Origin: Trichopria drosophilae
Lineage: Eukaryota > Arthropoda > Insecta > Hymenoptera > Diapriidae
NCBI GenBank assembly: GCA_030407085.1
Contig: CM059583.1
Coordinates: 42,191,001-42,255,000, forward strand
Length of the DNA: 64,000 bases
Direction: 5' to 3'
Shown: positions 58,701-64,000 of the stretch, piece by piece
How the letters are laid out: every line of letters starts with the position of its first letter
How positions within the stretch are numbered: the first letter of the stretch is position 1
Program-made: the position numbers and the translations under genes
Notes under the pieces: generated by a model
What the model was told of the DNA's origin: nothing
Databases searched by the model: none
Seen by the model: only the letters and a program-made list of their open reading frames with translations

Positions 58701-59651
58701 GAAATTTTATCAAAAGTACAAAAAATGCTTCTTCTTCCACAAATTTCACTATTTTTCGATGCATCTTATTTTCTTTTACATATAAAACCCATGGTAAGAA
58801 ATGTGGGTACATAATTTGCAATGTAAAAATGCAGAAAAAACATTCACACTTTCTTTTTATCACAATTATTTGTCGCCCAAAATAGTACCAGTATACAATT
58901 ATATTTTTTTTAAAATATGACTTAATAAGCTGAAAATTTAGATATGGGTGACTCTAAGACAAATACAAAAGATTAAGAATATGTAATAATATATAAAAAT
59001 ATAAATATAAATATATTAGAATATAATCTTCCTGAACATATTTTTACAACAAATGTACAAATTTTTATTCCCTTTTTTATTAAACTTGGAAATTAAAGAT
59101 ACCATAGACCACATTACTTTTTTTAAGAACTAAATGACATCTTTGGAGACTCAAAAAGAAAACGAATACGAGATTTTTCACTTAAGAAAGAGTCAGCAAA
59201 GAAGAAAATTTTAATTATTAAGAATATAAATTGAGTTCCTATAATTGAAAAAAAAAAAAACTTACGATTTCTTATATATTTCAGAATGATTGGTGTCGCT
59301 ATGGATGAAACATACGTGAGATCTCAAGATACCATGAACTTATTACGCGATATTTCCTCCAATCCCGAAGGTACTTCCTTGGTATGGGACTGGGTGAGGG
59401 AAAATTGGGATGTTCTCGTGAAACGATATACCCTAAACGATCGCTACCTCGGGAAATTAATTCCTGGCATTACCAGCACGTTTGCTACGGAAGTGAAGTT
59501 AAACGAAGTTAACACTTTCTTTGCAAAGTATCCAGAAGCTGGAGCTGGCGAGGCTTCCAGAAAGCAGGCCATAGAAACAATCAAGACTAACATAAAGTGG
59601 CTAGAACACAATAGCGCAAAAATCAGCTCGTGGTTAGTCTCGCAGTCTTAG
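28530..59651 (+). CDS. Membrane-bound M1 zinc aminopeptidase, glutamyl aminopeptidase (aminopeptidase A)-like; whole gene, 15 coding exons
   Basis: This is a type II membrane exopeptidase that removes N-terminal residues from extracellular peptides. The manual join covers exons 28530-28746, 36918-37338, 38161-38308, 40238-40508, 43431-43601, 46035-46132, 47427-47561, 48033-48334, 50677-50762, 52219-52346, 54628-54831, 55386-55465, 55631-55779, 56403-56535 and 59285-59651. All have GT-AG borders and matching phases, giving 969 residues. Order of parts: cytosolic tail (1-33), membrane anchor (~34-61), N-terminal beta domain (to ~350), catalytic domain with GAMEN (363-367), HEFAH (399-403) and Glu422 exactly 18 residues on, catalytic Tyr485, then the ERAP1-C-like helical domain (~590-969). 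Several N-X-S/T sites fit an extracellular enzyme. The C-terminus is not hydrophobic, so it is not GPI-anchored as lepidopteran midgut aminopeptidases are. Ser362, where vertebrate aminopeptidase A has Thr before GAMEN, leaves acidic-residue specificity open. Confidence 0.95.
28825..29346 (+). repeat. Tandem duplication of ~280/224 bp next to exon 1
   Basis: TATTTAGTAACATTATTAAT starts copy 1 at 28825 and copy 2 at 29123. Both run through TTGGTACGCTAGTTTGGAA, CAACTAGCCAATCGCGTTAC and TACGATTTAGTACTCATC to AGAAAATATCTTAAAT. The second copy lacks about 50 bp after GCGTTACAATT. The copies are very similar, so the duplication is fairly young. Confidence 0.93.
29800..29935 (+). repeat. Dispersed repeat, copy B (partner at 22917-23045)
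   Basis: The match shares order and orientation with the copy at 22917 (AAATATCCATCA, ATAAC, AGATGTAATA, AATTGATTAA). It is clearly diverged. The family is unknown. Confidence 0.55.
30273..30780. mobile_element. FB-like foldback element with arms of ~15-bp tandem units; nested second pair of ends
   Basis: The outer ends are GGTGCGGATCGAAAAACGGA at the left and, inverted from the right, GGTGCAGGTCGAAAAACCGA. The left arm is a row of units of the type CCGACAGTCAAAAAA (five near-identical at 30436-30512). The right arm holds the opposite orientation (TTTTGACTTTCGGC, CTGTCGGCTTTTTGA). A second, inner pair of ends occurs at about 30416 (GGGCGAGGGTCGAAAAACCG) and 30671 (inverse GGGTGCTGGTCGAAAAACCG), so either one element inserted into another or an end was duplicated. 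ORFs through it (KNRQS repeats) are artefacts of the units. Confidence 0.85.
32570..32925. mobile_element. Palindromic MITE (356 bp) with TA ends
   Basis: The left end is TACACAGAAAAAAGTCTTAA and the right end inverted is TACACAGAAAAAAAGTCTTA. The arms then share AAATTGTTACAT, CAAATTAAGCACT, TTTTCTTAAATTAA and TCAATATTTGCGCT-type blocks over ~150 bp each. The TA flank and ACACAG ends fit a Tc1/mariner-type MITE. There is no ORF. Confidence 0.85.
34918..35090. mobile_element. Small hairpin element (~173 bp)
   Basis: A ~59-bp left arm (AAATTTACAATACTCTTGTA, then ACTAGTCAGAATAGTAA) is matched by an inverted right arm (AAATTTACAATGCTATTGAA, then ACTAGTTAGAATAGTAA in reverse complement), with a ~55-bp loop. 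It is a MITE or hairpin remnant of unknown family. Confidence 0.7.
36918..37338 (+). CDS. Aminopeptidase coding exon 2: start of N-terminal M1 domain
   Basis: The acceptor is TTTACAG ending at 36917 and the donor is GTAGGT at 37339. It encodes [20 protein letters not shown], then [24 protein letters not shown] and [24 protein letters not shown] is the conserved opening of M1 enzymes. NVS and NIT are potential glycosylation sites. It ends in phase 2. The Met at 36932 could serve a shorter, soluble product only if a promoter exists in intron 1. Confidence 0.95.
38161..38308 (+). CDS. Aminopeptidase coding exon 3
   Basis: The acceptor is CAATCTATAG at 38160 and the donor is GTAATA at 38309. The split Arg codon leads into [20 protein letters not shown], then [12 protein letters not shown], the best-conserved block of the M1 N-terminal domain (family: [16 protein letters not shown]). 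It ends in phase 0 after NMNVE. Confidence 0.96.
38309..40237 (+). other. Aminopeptidase intron 3
   Basis: No bounded element was resolved. Around 38580-39000 the sequence is less AT-rich (GAGCGAGACCCGTTGACC, AAGCATCCGTTCCGCTTACG) and looks like transposon debris without clear ends. Confidence 0.5.
40238..40508 (+). CDS. Aminopeptidase coding exon 4
   Basis: The acceptor is AATTTTCAG ending at 40237 and the donor is GTACGA at 40509. It encodes [20 protein letters not shown], then [34 protein letters not shown] and YPLPKL. PMSTYL.AF.VSDF is a signature strand of M1 enzymes. It ends in phase 1; G joins AT of exon 5 to give the Asp of [11 protein letters not shown]. Confidence 0.96.
40731..40777 (+). 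repeat. Fragment of the 26622-type repeat abutting a MITE
   Basis: GATCGCTAATTATGAATGCG, then ATGTCAGAGTTTTAAAATAA, matches the unit heads at 26626 and 26743 and stops where the CCCTGG-ended element begins. Confidence 0.5.
40778..41452. mobile_element. TIR element (675 bp) with CCCTGGTAGAAAA ends, in intron 4
   Basis: The left end CCCTGGTAGAAAATCTGAAC and the right end inverted CCCTGGTAGAAAAAGGGAGC share a 13-bp perfect terminus and weaker subterminal similarity (GGGCACAACCAAGAAACCAG versus GGGCACAAACCAGCC in opposite strands). A related left end (CCCTGGCAGAAAATATGGGC) occurs at 58006. The superfamily and target duplication were not resolved. Confidence 0.75.
41460..41610 (+). repeat. Small GC-rich patch with ~36-bp degenerate repeats
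   Basis: CCCTGACCGGAATCCAGCCT, GTTTTGTCCGGGATCCGACC and CCCTGACTACAGCCTGGTTA form loose direct repeats, a sharp composition change next to the TIR element. It may be an older element end. Confidence 0.4.
43431..43601 (+). CDS. Aminopeptidase coding exon 5: GAMEN and HEXXH
   Basis: The acceptor is TTTTTTAG at 43430 and the donor is GTAAGT at 43602. It encodes [20 protein letters not shown], then [12 protein letters not shown] and [19 protein letters not shown] binds the substrate N-terminus. The two His and the Glu of HEFAH are the zinc ligands and general base. Phe in HEFAH and Met in place of the common Gln before WFGN are unusual but leave the motif intact. Confidence 0.98.
43862..44400 (+). 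repeat. ~120-bp tandem repeat, about 4.5 units (left arm of foldback)
   Basis: Spacing of the GGGTCT-type heads is 120, 125, 123 and 116 bp. Later units are more diverged than the first three. Confidence 0.8.
44489..45427 (+). mobile_element. TIR element (939 bp), copy 1, nested in the intron 5 foldback
   Basis: The ends are GGGAATGTAACCATGGGCGG and, inverted from the right, GGGAATGTATCCATGAGTGG. A possible 4-bp target duplication CTAC lies at 44485-44488 and 45428-45431. The motif TCCACTCATGGATACA recurs inside near 45213, and an inverted relative sits near 44860. Copy 2 in opposite orientation is at 53531-54287. No transposase is encoded. Confidence 0.8.
46035..46132 (+). CDS. Aminopeptidase coding exon 6: third zinc ligand
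   Basis: The acceptor is TATTTTCAG at 46034 and the donor is GTAAGT at 46133. The split Val starts [20 protein letters not shown], then [13 protein letters not shown]. The Glu of LNEGFA is the third zinc ligand, 18 residues after the second His of HEFAH. It ends in phase 0. Confidence 0.97.
46396..46932 (+). mobile_element. MITE family copy 2 (copy 1 at 26020), in intron 6
   Basis: The left end is AACACTAAAAAAAATCTACC and the right end is TTGTCAGTGTA. It is collinear with the copy at 26020-26612 but strongly diverged, so the family is old. There is no ORF. Confidence 0.65.
47427..47561 (+). CDS. Aminopeptidase coding exon 7: catalytic tyrosine
   Basis: The acceptor is GATTTACAG at 47426 and the donor is GTATTT at 47562; the exon is exactly 45 codons. 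It encodes [20 protein letters not shown], then [14 protein letters not shown] and FDDISYQK. The Tyr of ISYQKGAS, split from exon 8 after the Lys, is the transition-state-stabilising Tyr of M1 enzymes. Confidence 0.97.
48033..48334 (+). CDS. Aminopeptidase coding exon 8: end of catalytic domain
   Basis: The acceptor is AATTATAG at 48032. It encodes [20 protein letters not shown], then [35 protein letters not shown] and [17 protein letters not shown]. The last two bases form a Gly codon with exon 9. The donor is GTGAGT at 48335. Confidence 0.97.
48615..49458. repeat. Large near-palindrome, ~340-bp arms
   Basis: The left arm starts ATTAAATTGGTTTTAAACCA and the right arm ends with its inverse. 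Matching blocks include GACCTACCAGGATGTTTATA, GCATTAGATGTTAAAATGCT, TTTGGAATAAACTGGTATAT and AGAAAGAAAAATGACATT. The arms look about 90% identical by eye and meet at a short spacer near 48950-48980. The right arm alone carries an extra ~143 bp (about 49202-49344) placed precisely between CCAAAT and ACATGCAAG. An (AT)n run lies in the left arm at 48889-48906. No terminal target duplication was found. Confidence 0.9.
49202..49344. other. Extra segment in one arm of the intron 8 palindrome
   Basis: The left arm has no counterpart of this segment. It is either a small insertion in the right arm or a deletion in the left. It contains T-rich tracts and no clear inverted ends. Confidence 0.7.
49553..49742 (+). 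repeat. Dispersed repeat, copy B (partner at 15290-15450)
   Basis: It shares the long blocks with 15290-15450 and adds ~40 bp after CCTACTGTGGGATA. About 200 bp further, TTTATTGGGAGCAGAACCGG (near 49950-49969) resembles the initiator-Met tRNA primer site of copia-type elements (TGGTAGCAGAG), so this may be part of an LTR. That reading is weak. Confidence 0.75.
50677..50762 (+). CDS. Aminopeptidase coding exon 9
   Basis: The acceptor is AATTACAG at 50676 and the donor is GTATGT at 50763. With the split Gly it encodes [20 protein letters not shown], then [17 protein letters not shown] is typical of the strand-rich domain after the catalytic domain. It ends in phase 1. Confidence 0.96.
51349..52016. 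mobile_element. Foldback element (668 bp) in intron 9, arms ~300 bp
   Basis: The left end CAATTAAGGTAGTTCATACC and the right end inverted CAATTAAGGTAGTTCTTACC are nearly identical. The arms go on to share CTGGATATTA, GAATTATATTATT, AACTTGCAAAAATTATATGT, TTAAACAACTTTTG, AAATTTTCTTCG and TTTTAACGAATGAC. Only a ~100-bp centre (about 51620-51730) is unpaired. There is no ORF. A TTAA or TA target could be hidden in the AATTAAGG end. Confidence 0.85.
52219..52346 (+). CDS. Aminopeptidase coding exon 10
   Basis: This exon is short and has no Met, so it is easy to miss. The acceptor is CGTTACAG at 52218 and the donor is GTAATT at 52347. It encodes the split Leu and then [40 protein letters not shown] and HK. 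KFN..Q.GYYRVNY is the hallmark start of the ERAP1-C-like domain. It ends in phase 0. Confidence 0.97.
52495..53104 (+). repeat. Direct repeat pair of ~97 bp flanking ~415 bp
   Basis: TAAAAATTCTTATTTATTAT, then GGTGACTGAATTAAACCG, occurs at 52495 and 53008 and continues through TACTAATTACTGAAAATTTT. The two differ by only a few bases. This could be a short segmental duplication or short LTRs around a small element; no supporting ends were found. Confidence 0.85.
53531..54287 (-). mobile_element. TIR element copy 2 (757 bp), inverted relative to 44489-45427
   Basis: In reverse complement it follows copy 1 almost end to end: GGGAATGTATACAGCGGCCC, CTTTCTGATTTTTATCAAAC, TTTACAAATATTTCAATGCT, TTAAACCGGAATA and finally CGTGGTCCACTCAT. 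It lacks the last ~15 bp of one terminus and several internal stretches, so it is the more decayed copy. Copies in introns 5 and 10 can pair in the pre-mRNA. Confidence 0.88.
54628..54831 (+). CDS. Aminopeptidase coding exon 11
   Basis: The acceptor is TTTTTTAG at 54627 and the donor is GTAAGA at 54832; the exon is exactly 68 codons. It encodes [20 protein letters not shown], then [31 protein letters not shown] and SEKFR. S..DR..L..DAF.LA and Y..W are conserved in the C-terminal helical domain. Confidence 0.97.
55386..55465 (+). CDS. Aminopeptidase coding exon 12
   Basis: A small exon with acceptor TCAAACAG at 55385 and donor GTAAGT at 55466. It encodes [20 protein letters not shown], then TEDHIT plus two bases of a Leu codon. 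Its length of 80 nt and its phases fit both neighbours. Confidence 0.93.
55631..55779 (+). CDS. Aminopeptidase coding exon 13
   Basis: The acceptor is TGTTTTAG at 55630 and the donor is GTAAAT at 55780. The split Leu is followed by [20 protein letters not shown], then [10 protein letters not shown] and [12 protein letters not shown]. The pattern of LR, CS.GH..C, F..W and P.D.R..VY.YG is standard for M1 C-terminal domains. It ends in phase 1. Confidence 0.97.
56403..56535 (+). CDS. Aminopeptidase coding exon 14
   Basis: The acceptor is GATTGTAG at 56402 and the donor is GTATGT at 56536. The split Gly starts [20 protein letters not shown], then [20 protein letters not shown] and FLIK. G...EW......E....EK..LM.GLA is conserved. 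It ends in phase 2. Confidence 0.97.
56955..57306. mobile_element. FB-like foldback element (352 bp) with GAAGAACCGGACATTT units
   Basis: The left end GGCTGATACGGGAAACCGGA, then CATCTCAA, mirrors the inverted right end GGCTGGTACGAAGAAACGGA, then CATCTCAA. Between them, ACCGGACAT-type units point inward from the left (56970, 56996, 57050 and 57083) and ATGTCCGGT-type units run in the other orientation on the right (57137, 57225, 57256 and 57284). The terminal motif (GG.TG..(T/A)CGAA.AAAC.G.ACA) and unit (GAARAACCGRACA) resemble those at 30273-30780. Confidence 0.78.
58006..58045 (+). repeat. Single end of a CCCTGG-type TIR element
   Basis: CCCTGGCAGAAAATATGGGC matches the left terminus of the 40778-41452 element. 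No matching right end was found downstream, so the extent is unknown. Confidence 0.5.
58575..58680 (+). repeat. Eroded one-armed relative of the 30.3-kb foldback
   Basis: GGCTTTTTGACAGTCATCGT, then TTTTTGAGTATAGGCTTTTT and AAATGTCGATTTTTCA, resembles the right arm near 30,680-30,770. No left arm is seen. Confidence 0.45.
59285..59651 (+). CDS. Aminopeptidase coding exon 15: C-terminus and stop
   Basis: The acceptor is ATATTTCAG at 59284. The split Lys is followed by [35 protein letters not shown] and [20 protein letters not shown], then the family-typical A.E.IK.NI.WLE. It ends SSWLVSQS with TAG at 59649-59651. The polar, non-hydrophobic end excludes a GPI signal. Confidence 0.97.
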
Positions 59652-60030
59652 TTTATATAAAGTTTGTTGGGTTTAATATTAAGTTCTGAGTGAAATGATT
59701 TACGAACACTTACACTTTTTGAATATTTTGACATGTTTACATTGAAATTGTTATTTTGGATAAACAATTAATGCTCATTTTTGATGATATTGTATGTTAA
59801 GCGAATAACTTTTGCTATTTCTTTATAAGATTAAAGTATTCATAGATGTGATTTACAAAAAAAATAATAAAATACTATTGAGTAGTTGTCTTTGACTTTT
59901 TTATATCCGTTTCTCTACAATATATTGATATGTATGTTTATTTAAAGTTGAATGTATTGGATAAAATTTTATCGTTTTTGTAAACGTTTGTGGTTTCGAA
60001 AATAAAATAAGTTGTTTGAAAAAAAAAGCA
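59652..60030 (+). other. Aminopeptidase 3' UTR with two poly(A) signals
   Basis: AATAAA hexamers are at 59866-59871 and 60001-60006, followed by T/G-rich sequence. Cleavage near 59,890 or 60,025 is likely. Confidence 0.6.
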
Positions 60031-60640
60031 AAATTCTTTCAGTACCATGCCGACATCGCTGATCAGCTAATGCTTACTTAGCTCACTGTTATCAGCATTT
60101 TAAACATTATTAAACATTATTTCAATGGTAAGAAAAGTGCGTCGGTTATGGGCACAGTTTTATTTTCGACTCGTAACTTTTAAGGAAAATCTTAATACGC
60201 AATCAAGTGTGTACCAGAGAAAAATCACTAAATTGTTTCCTTTAACTAGAAACATTTACTAAAAATGTAGTGAAAGATTTTTGTAAAAAGAAAATTGGAC
60301 CTAGTTGTTGGCACTCTTAAGAAATCCTGTAAAAATAGAAAAGTATGAATAAAAACAACTATAAATATGGATAAAATGAAAATTTATTTCGTTCAGAATT
60401 CTCTGTTGGTAATAAGTCTATTTGAGAAATTGAAGGGGTTATTTTTACGTCACGTTAAATGAATTTCCCAGGGTTGATCTAGCTAAAAATGTCAAATATG
60501 TGTAGAAATAATGATAAAGTATGTTACAGCAACATAAACAATCAGATTGCAATGTTGCTGAACCAAAGACAAGCAATAAAGACAAATAATAAAAGGGTTT
60601 TGGGTCAGGTAGACCTAGTAATCCAAAAGATATTGGAGGG
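60031..60640. other. Intergenic, nothing recognised
   Basis: No gene or bounded repeat is supported. Confidence 0.45.
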
Positions 60641-61640
60641 GATACCAATCCATATATTTTATTATGCTTCAATCTCTTTTTTGTCTGTTTCGAATACTTT
60701 TGAATGCAAAAAAAACTTGATATTTTGTATATATATATAATAATAAAATATTAAAATATGAATGCATTTCTATCCAGAAACAGTATTTGTGAAATTTATG
60801 AATGTACTTCTATCCTTCTAAAATATAACATTTGATGGATCCTTGATGGATCTTCGGATCTACTCTGTCGAAAATGCACTACCTGTGGATTTATAACGTA
60901 TCTAATTTGCGTATACTTTGTATAACAAAAATTCGTGTTACCGAAACTCTCAATAAAATTTTTGGAAATGCATAATGATTTTTGGTACACAAAAGCACAC
61001 TGAAATTTGGTCCGTTATAATAATCACAGATAGTGCAGGATCATCTAAAAAAAAAACAGAGTTTCGAGGGATTTTCGGAGGACTTCGACGGAGGATCCAC
61101 CGAAGATCTACCAAGGATCCGTCACGGATTTAAAAATTTTGCACTATAAATAATATTTTCTTGAAAATGTATAACATAATGAAATCTTTTGGACCCAGAC
61201 ATAATGTGTTATAAAACCTATAAAAGGCAAGGAATGCATTTGAATCCCAAAAAAAATATTTCCCAAAATTCCGAATACATTTAAATCCAAAAATAATATA
61301 TTGTTGAAAATTTGCAACATAATGAATGTTTTTGAATAAAAAAATAATAAGCTTTAAAAAGTTTAAAATGTAAGGAATGCATTTTAATCATAAAAAAAGT
61401 ATTTAATGAAATCCCGAATACTTTTGAATTCAAAAATAATGTGATGTTTAAAAGTACAAATTGTGAAAAGTGAATTTCAATCCAAAAAAAACTAAGTACG
61501 AAAATTGGGAATTATTGTGTAACCTTTGAATCCCTATTTTGACAATTTCAAATACTCTGAAATGACAAAAAAAAAAATCTTAAATTAATGAATGTATCTC
61601 TATACTTGTGGAATATAATATTTGAATGCCAATTCACTAC
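60640..61640 (+). repeat. Degenerate repeat region, including a GGATCC-rich inverted pair
   Basis: Variants of GAATACTTTTGAATGCAAAAAAAA recur at about 60690, 61235, 61280 and 61420. They recall the TTTCAATCCAAAAAAAG block of the 91-bp array at 27.4-28.1 kb. Within it, TGGATCCTTGATGGATCTTC (60836) is mirrored at 61085-61130 by the inverse of GGATCCTTGGTAGATCTTCG, possibly the two ends of a ~300-bp element. Confidence 0.5.
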
Positions 61641-64000
61641 ATATGACAGGTCCCCTAACCCATTTAATTCCTAATTTTTTTATATTGACTTTCAAACGCT
61701 TTCTGTGGCAAAATTACTTCAAAATATCTCATCCGGTAGCCAACATGTAAACAATAGTTTTCTGACCTCTATGGGAAAGCATAACATTTTGTTTACAAAT
61801 GTTATTTATGTATTCAAATGCATTCATCATTTTGAAAAACTTTTCTAATCATTTAAGATGAACAAAATCGAAATTGAATATGAATGCGTTCTTGTATACA
61901 TTTCAGATTACTGGGCATTTAATCATCTACAAAACAAAACAAAAACTGACAATGATTAACGCAATTTATTTATTTATTTAAGATATTCGTTCCGTTAAGG
62001 GTAAATAAATAAACTAAGAACTGAAAAGCTCTACTTTGTAGATGCAATCCCATTCCCATTTCACTGTAGTCTTTTTAAACTTTTATGCTAGGGTATACTA
62101 GACGCGTCAACTTGATTATTTACATGTTCATTCGTCTTCCACGGCATCATCCTTGATTTTACGAAGAAAATGCATGTAACTTTCTATGTAACAAATTTGA
62201 TGCTCTTTATTTTTTGTTTGCAACATTTTTCGGATGAAACGCGATTCTTTCATATTTATGCTTCGTTTATATTTGCTAGTCTCGTTATTGTAAAAGTCAA
62301 ACAGGAATCAGTTTTTGTATCCATTGTGAGTTTAACATTCGTTTTTGACTCTTCAGTCACATATAATCTAGTACTCTCCTTACTAAGTTTCATAGCTTAC
62401 ATTCTTTAAATTTTATTTTAGATGGTTTTAACCCTAGCACGTTTTTACTAATTGAAGTCATTTAAAAAAAACAATATTTTATCATAGATCCATCCAACGA
62501 AGTTTTTATTAATTTTAATGATTCAAACATTTTTCCACTTTCTAAGGTAAGGAGAATAAGTTTACTATTTTATAACTGTTTGACTATAATTTAATAAACA
62601 ATAATCTAAATGTGAATATTATAATATTGTCATCGATAATGTGAAATTAAATTTGTTAAAATTTGTAAAAAAAATGTTTGTAATAATTTTCTGAAGATGA
62701 CCTAAAATAAACAGGTCGAAACGTTATTTTGAAAATTTTTAATTGCTTTTTTTATATCAGGGTTTAATTATATCCGTCTTTCCAAGAAGTAAATATATTT
62801 CTACAACAAATTTACACTTACGAAATCTATTACGGATAAGAAGATTCTATTATATTTTTTACTAAACTTTATATAACCTTTTATGTTGACAATTGGATGC
62901 TCTATCTTTTCTTGAAAGCATTTTTTAACGTGATTCATATTTTTTATTAAAAACGCAAAACCGAATTTTTTCATCTTATTTTGTTCGACCTCCTCACAAT
63001 CTAGTATGGATCGACTCCAAAAACTAATCAGTACTAAGTTAGGCCATACCAAGCTTAAAAGGGGGTTGAACTTTAAAATCGGTCTTACCATCCGCAATAT
63101 ATCTTGAGATAAAAATGGGAAGTTCGTACAAGATCACGGACAACAACTTTTTATTTCATTTTTGAGTTCTATAGGATCTGAAGCGTATAGATATTTGATG
63201 AAAAACTATATCGTAATTTTTGTTGCCGAGGTGAACAAATTTGATACTTCATTGAGACCTCTGGTTTTGGTCGAAGTAATAAAAGGAAACAGGTGCCTAT
63301 AATCGGGAATGGCCATCATTTTTAAGAACATGAATAAAAACTTATATGGTGCAAACATTATGATTCAGAACGAAACCAAATCAGAAAATAAAATAACCAC
63401 ACTACAAAAAGGGCGTATGTAAACTTGACAGGGTAAATAAATATTGCCGTTATTTTAATCACTTAATCGTAAACCATCCTGTAAACTGAAACGGGGTCAC
63501 GATAAGTCAGACATCAGCAAAAGTCACTCAACTATTTATATGGTAGGGGAGATTGGCCCTATACCGACCGCCTAAATTGTAATAGTTATACAAATGCCAC
63601 AAACCAATTTTTCTGGTAAGTTAAAAATAGTACTTATACGGGAATCACTTTTCTATGTTTCTCGTTAGCTGATGAACCGTACAGGTATGGTACAGTAAGA
63701 TTCCGAAAACAATGAAAAAATTCCAAGTTTTTTACAATCGCAAATCGGTGGTCCAACACTAAGATTCGCAGCCAACCCTTTGTTTCGTTTAGAGAATTGC
63801 AAAAAGTAAGAAAATTTCATGTTCTCATGTTATTTTATAACTATAACTGCAAATTCAATTTCAAAAATAACGACAATTTTCACTGACTCAAATTTAGCAA
63901 CAAAATTTCCTTGAATTAGCGAATTCTACGCTGGATGGATGCTTTGACTATCGGTGTGTATTTATGTTGAGAAGTAATTATTGATAGCACTGTACTGAAT
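61641..64000. other. Right-hand intergenic region, no gene recognised
   Basis: Only chance ORFs are present; the longest, on the minus strand at 62801-63097, has no recognised domain. A conserved-looking hairpin motif sits at 62691-62732. GGGGAGATTGGCCCTATACC at 63546 could be the left end of an element that runs past the window. Confidence 0.4.
62691..62732 (+). other. Hairpin motif resembling a hammerhead-ribozyme core
   Basis: CTGAAGA is followed by a 5-bp stem (GACCT/AGGTC) and then GAAAC, matching the CUGANGA-stem-GAAA order of hammerhead cores such as those in Penelope-like elements. A stray U before the stem and the absence of a clear stem III make activity doubtful. Confidence 0.3.

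Larger units (their letters stand above)
56536..59284 (+). other. Aminopeptidase intron 14
   Basis: It contains the FB-like element at 56955-57306, a CCCTGGCAGAAAA element end at 58006 and an eroded foldback arm at 58575-58680. Elsewhere nothing is recognised. Confidence 0.75.

Noticed and set aside
62801..63097. 98-codon minus-strand ORF
   Set aside because: I considered a retroelement remnant but could not match any conserved RT or endonuclease block.
1..64000. tRNA or rRNA genes
   Set aside because: I scanned by eye for tRNA B-box and acceptor patterns and for conserved rRNA blocks and found none that fold convincingly. A tRNA scan would be needed to exclude them.

Overview
Organism: this is an AT-rich animal nuclear sequence with GT-AG introns, no operons and dense mobile-element debris. 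The two recognisable host genes are a Delta-9-type acyl-CoA desaturase with insect-like sequence and a type II membrane M1 aminopeptidase of the glutamyl aminopeptidase type. An insect is the best reading. The order is not determined; a hymenopteran or hemipteran is possible. || Layout: (1) 1-~5,980 holds the 3' end of an acyl-CoA desaturase gene on the + strand, with two coding exons (428-610 and 3784-4135), an intron carrying an 837-bp terminal-inverted-repeat element, and a probable long 3' UTR. (2) ~6,000-20,000 is a gene-poor zone. It holds a decayed LINE reverse transcriptase (6600-7220, +), a frameshifted and C-terminally truncated zinc-finger/DDE-like transposase gene (9230-11159, +), a decayed LINE RT-tail/RNase H/CCHC fragment (16400-17660, -) and a ~1-kb piggyBac-like foldback element with TTAA ends (17818-18813). 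(3) 20,030-28,469 contains a candidate noncoding first exon, several MITEs, and an 1131-bp inverted-repeat element packed with a 91-bp and a 70-bp tandem array. (4) 28,530-59,651 is one + strand gene of 15 coding exons. I joined it by hand; every junction keeps phase, and the total is 2910 nt, or 969 codons plus stop. It encodes a complete type II membrane-anchored zinc aminopeptidase with GAMEN, HEXXH-18-E, a catalytic Tyr and an ERAP1-C-like domain. (5) 59,652-64,000 is the 3' UTR and then degenerate repeats with no recognised gene. || Most striking structural feature: eight of the fourteen aminopeptidase introns (1, 4, 5, 6, 8, 9, 10 and 14) carry recognisable repeats, and six of these (1, 4, 5, 8, 9 and 14) carry inverted-repeat elements. 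Three kinds stand out: long near-palindromes (48615-49458 and 51349-52016), a nested foldback with ~120-bp repeat arms interrupted by another TIR element (43803-45876), and two elements whose arms consist of short tandem units (30273-30780 and 56955-57306). The ends and units of these last two look related, and I think they may form a foldback-type (FB-like) transposon family. The desaturase acts in the ER on fatty acyl-CoA and the aminopeptidase acts outside the cell on peptides. They are neighbours but nothing suggests a shared pathway.
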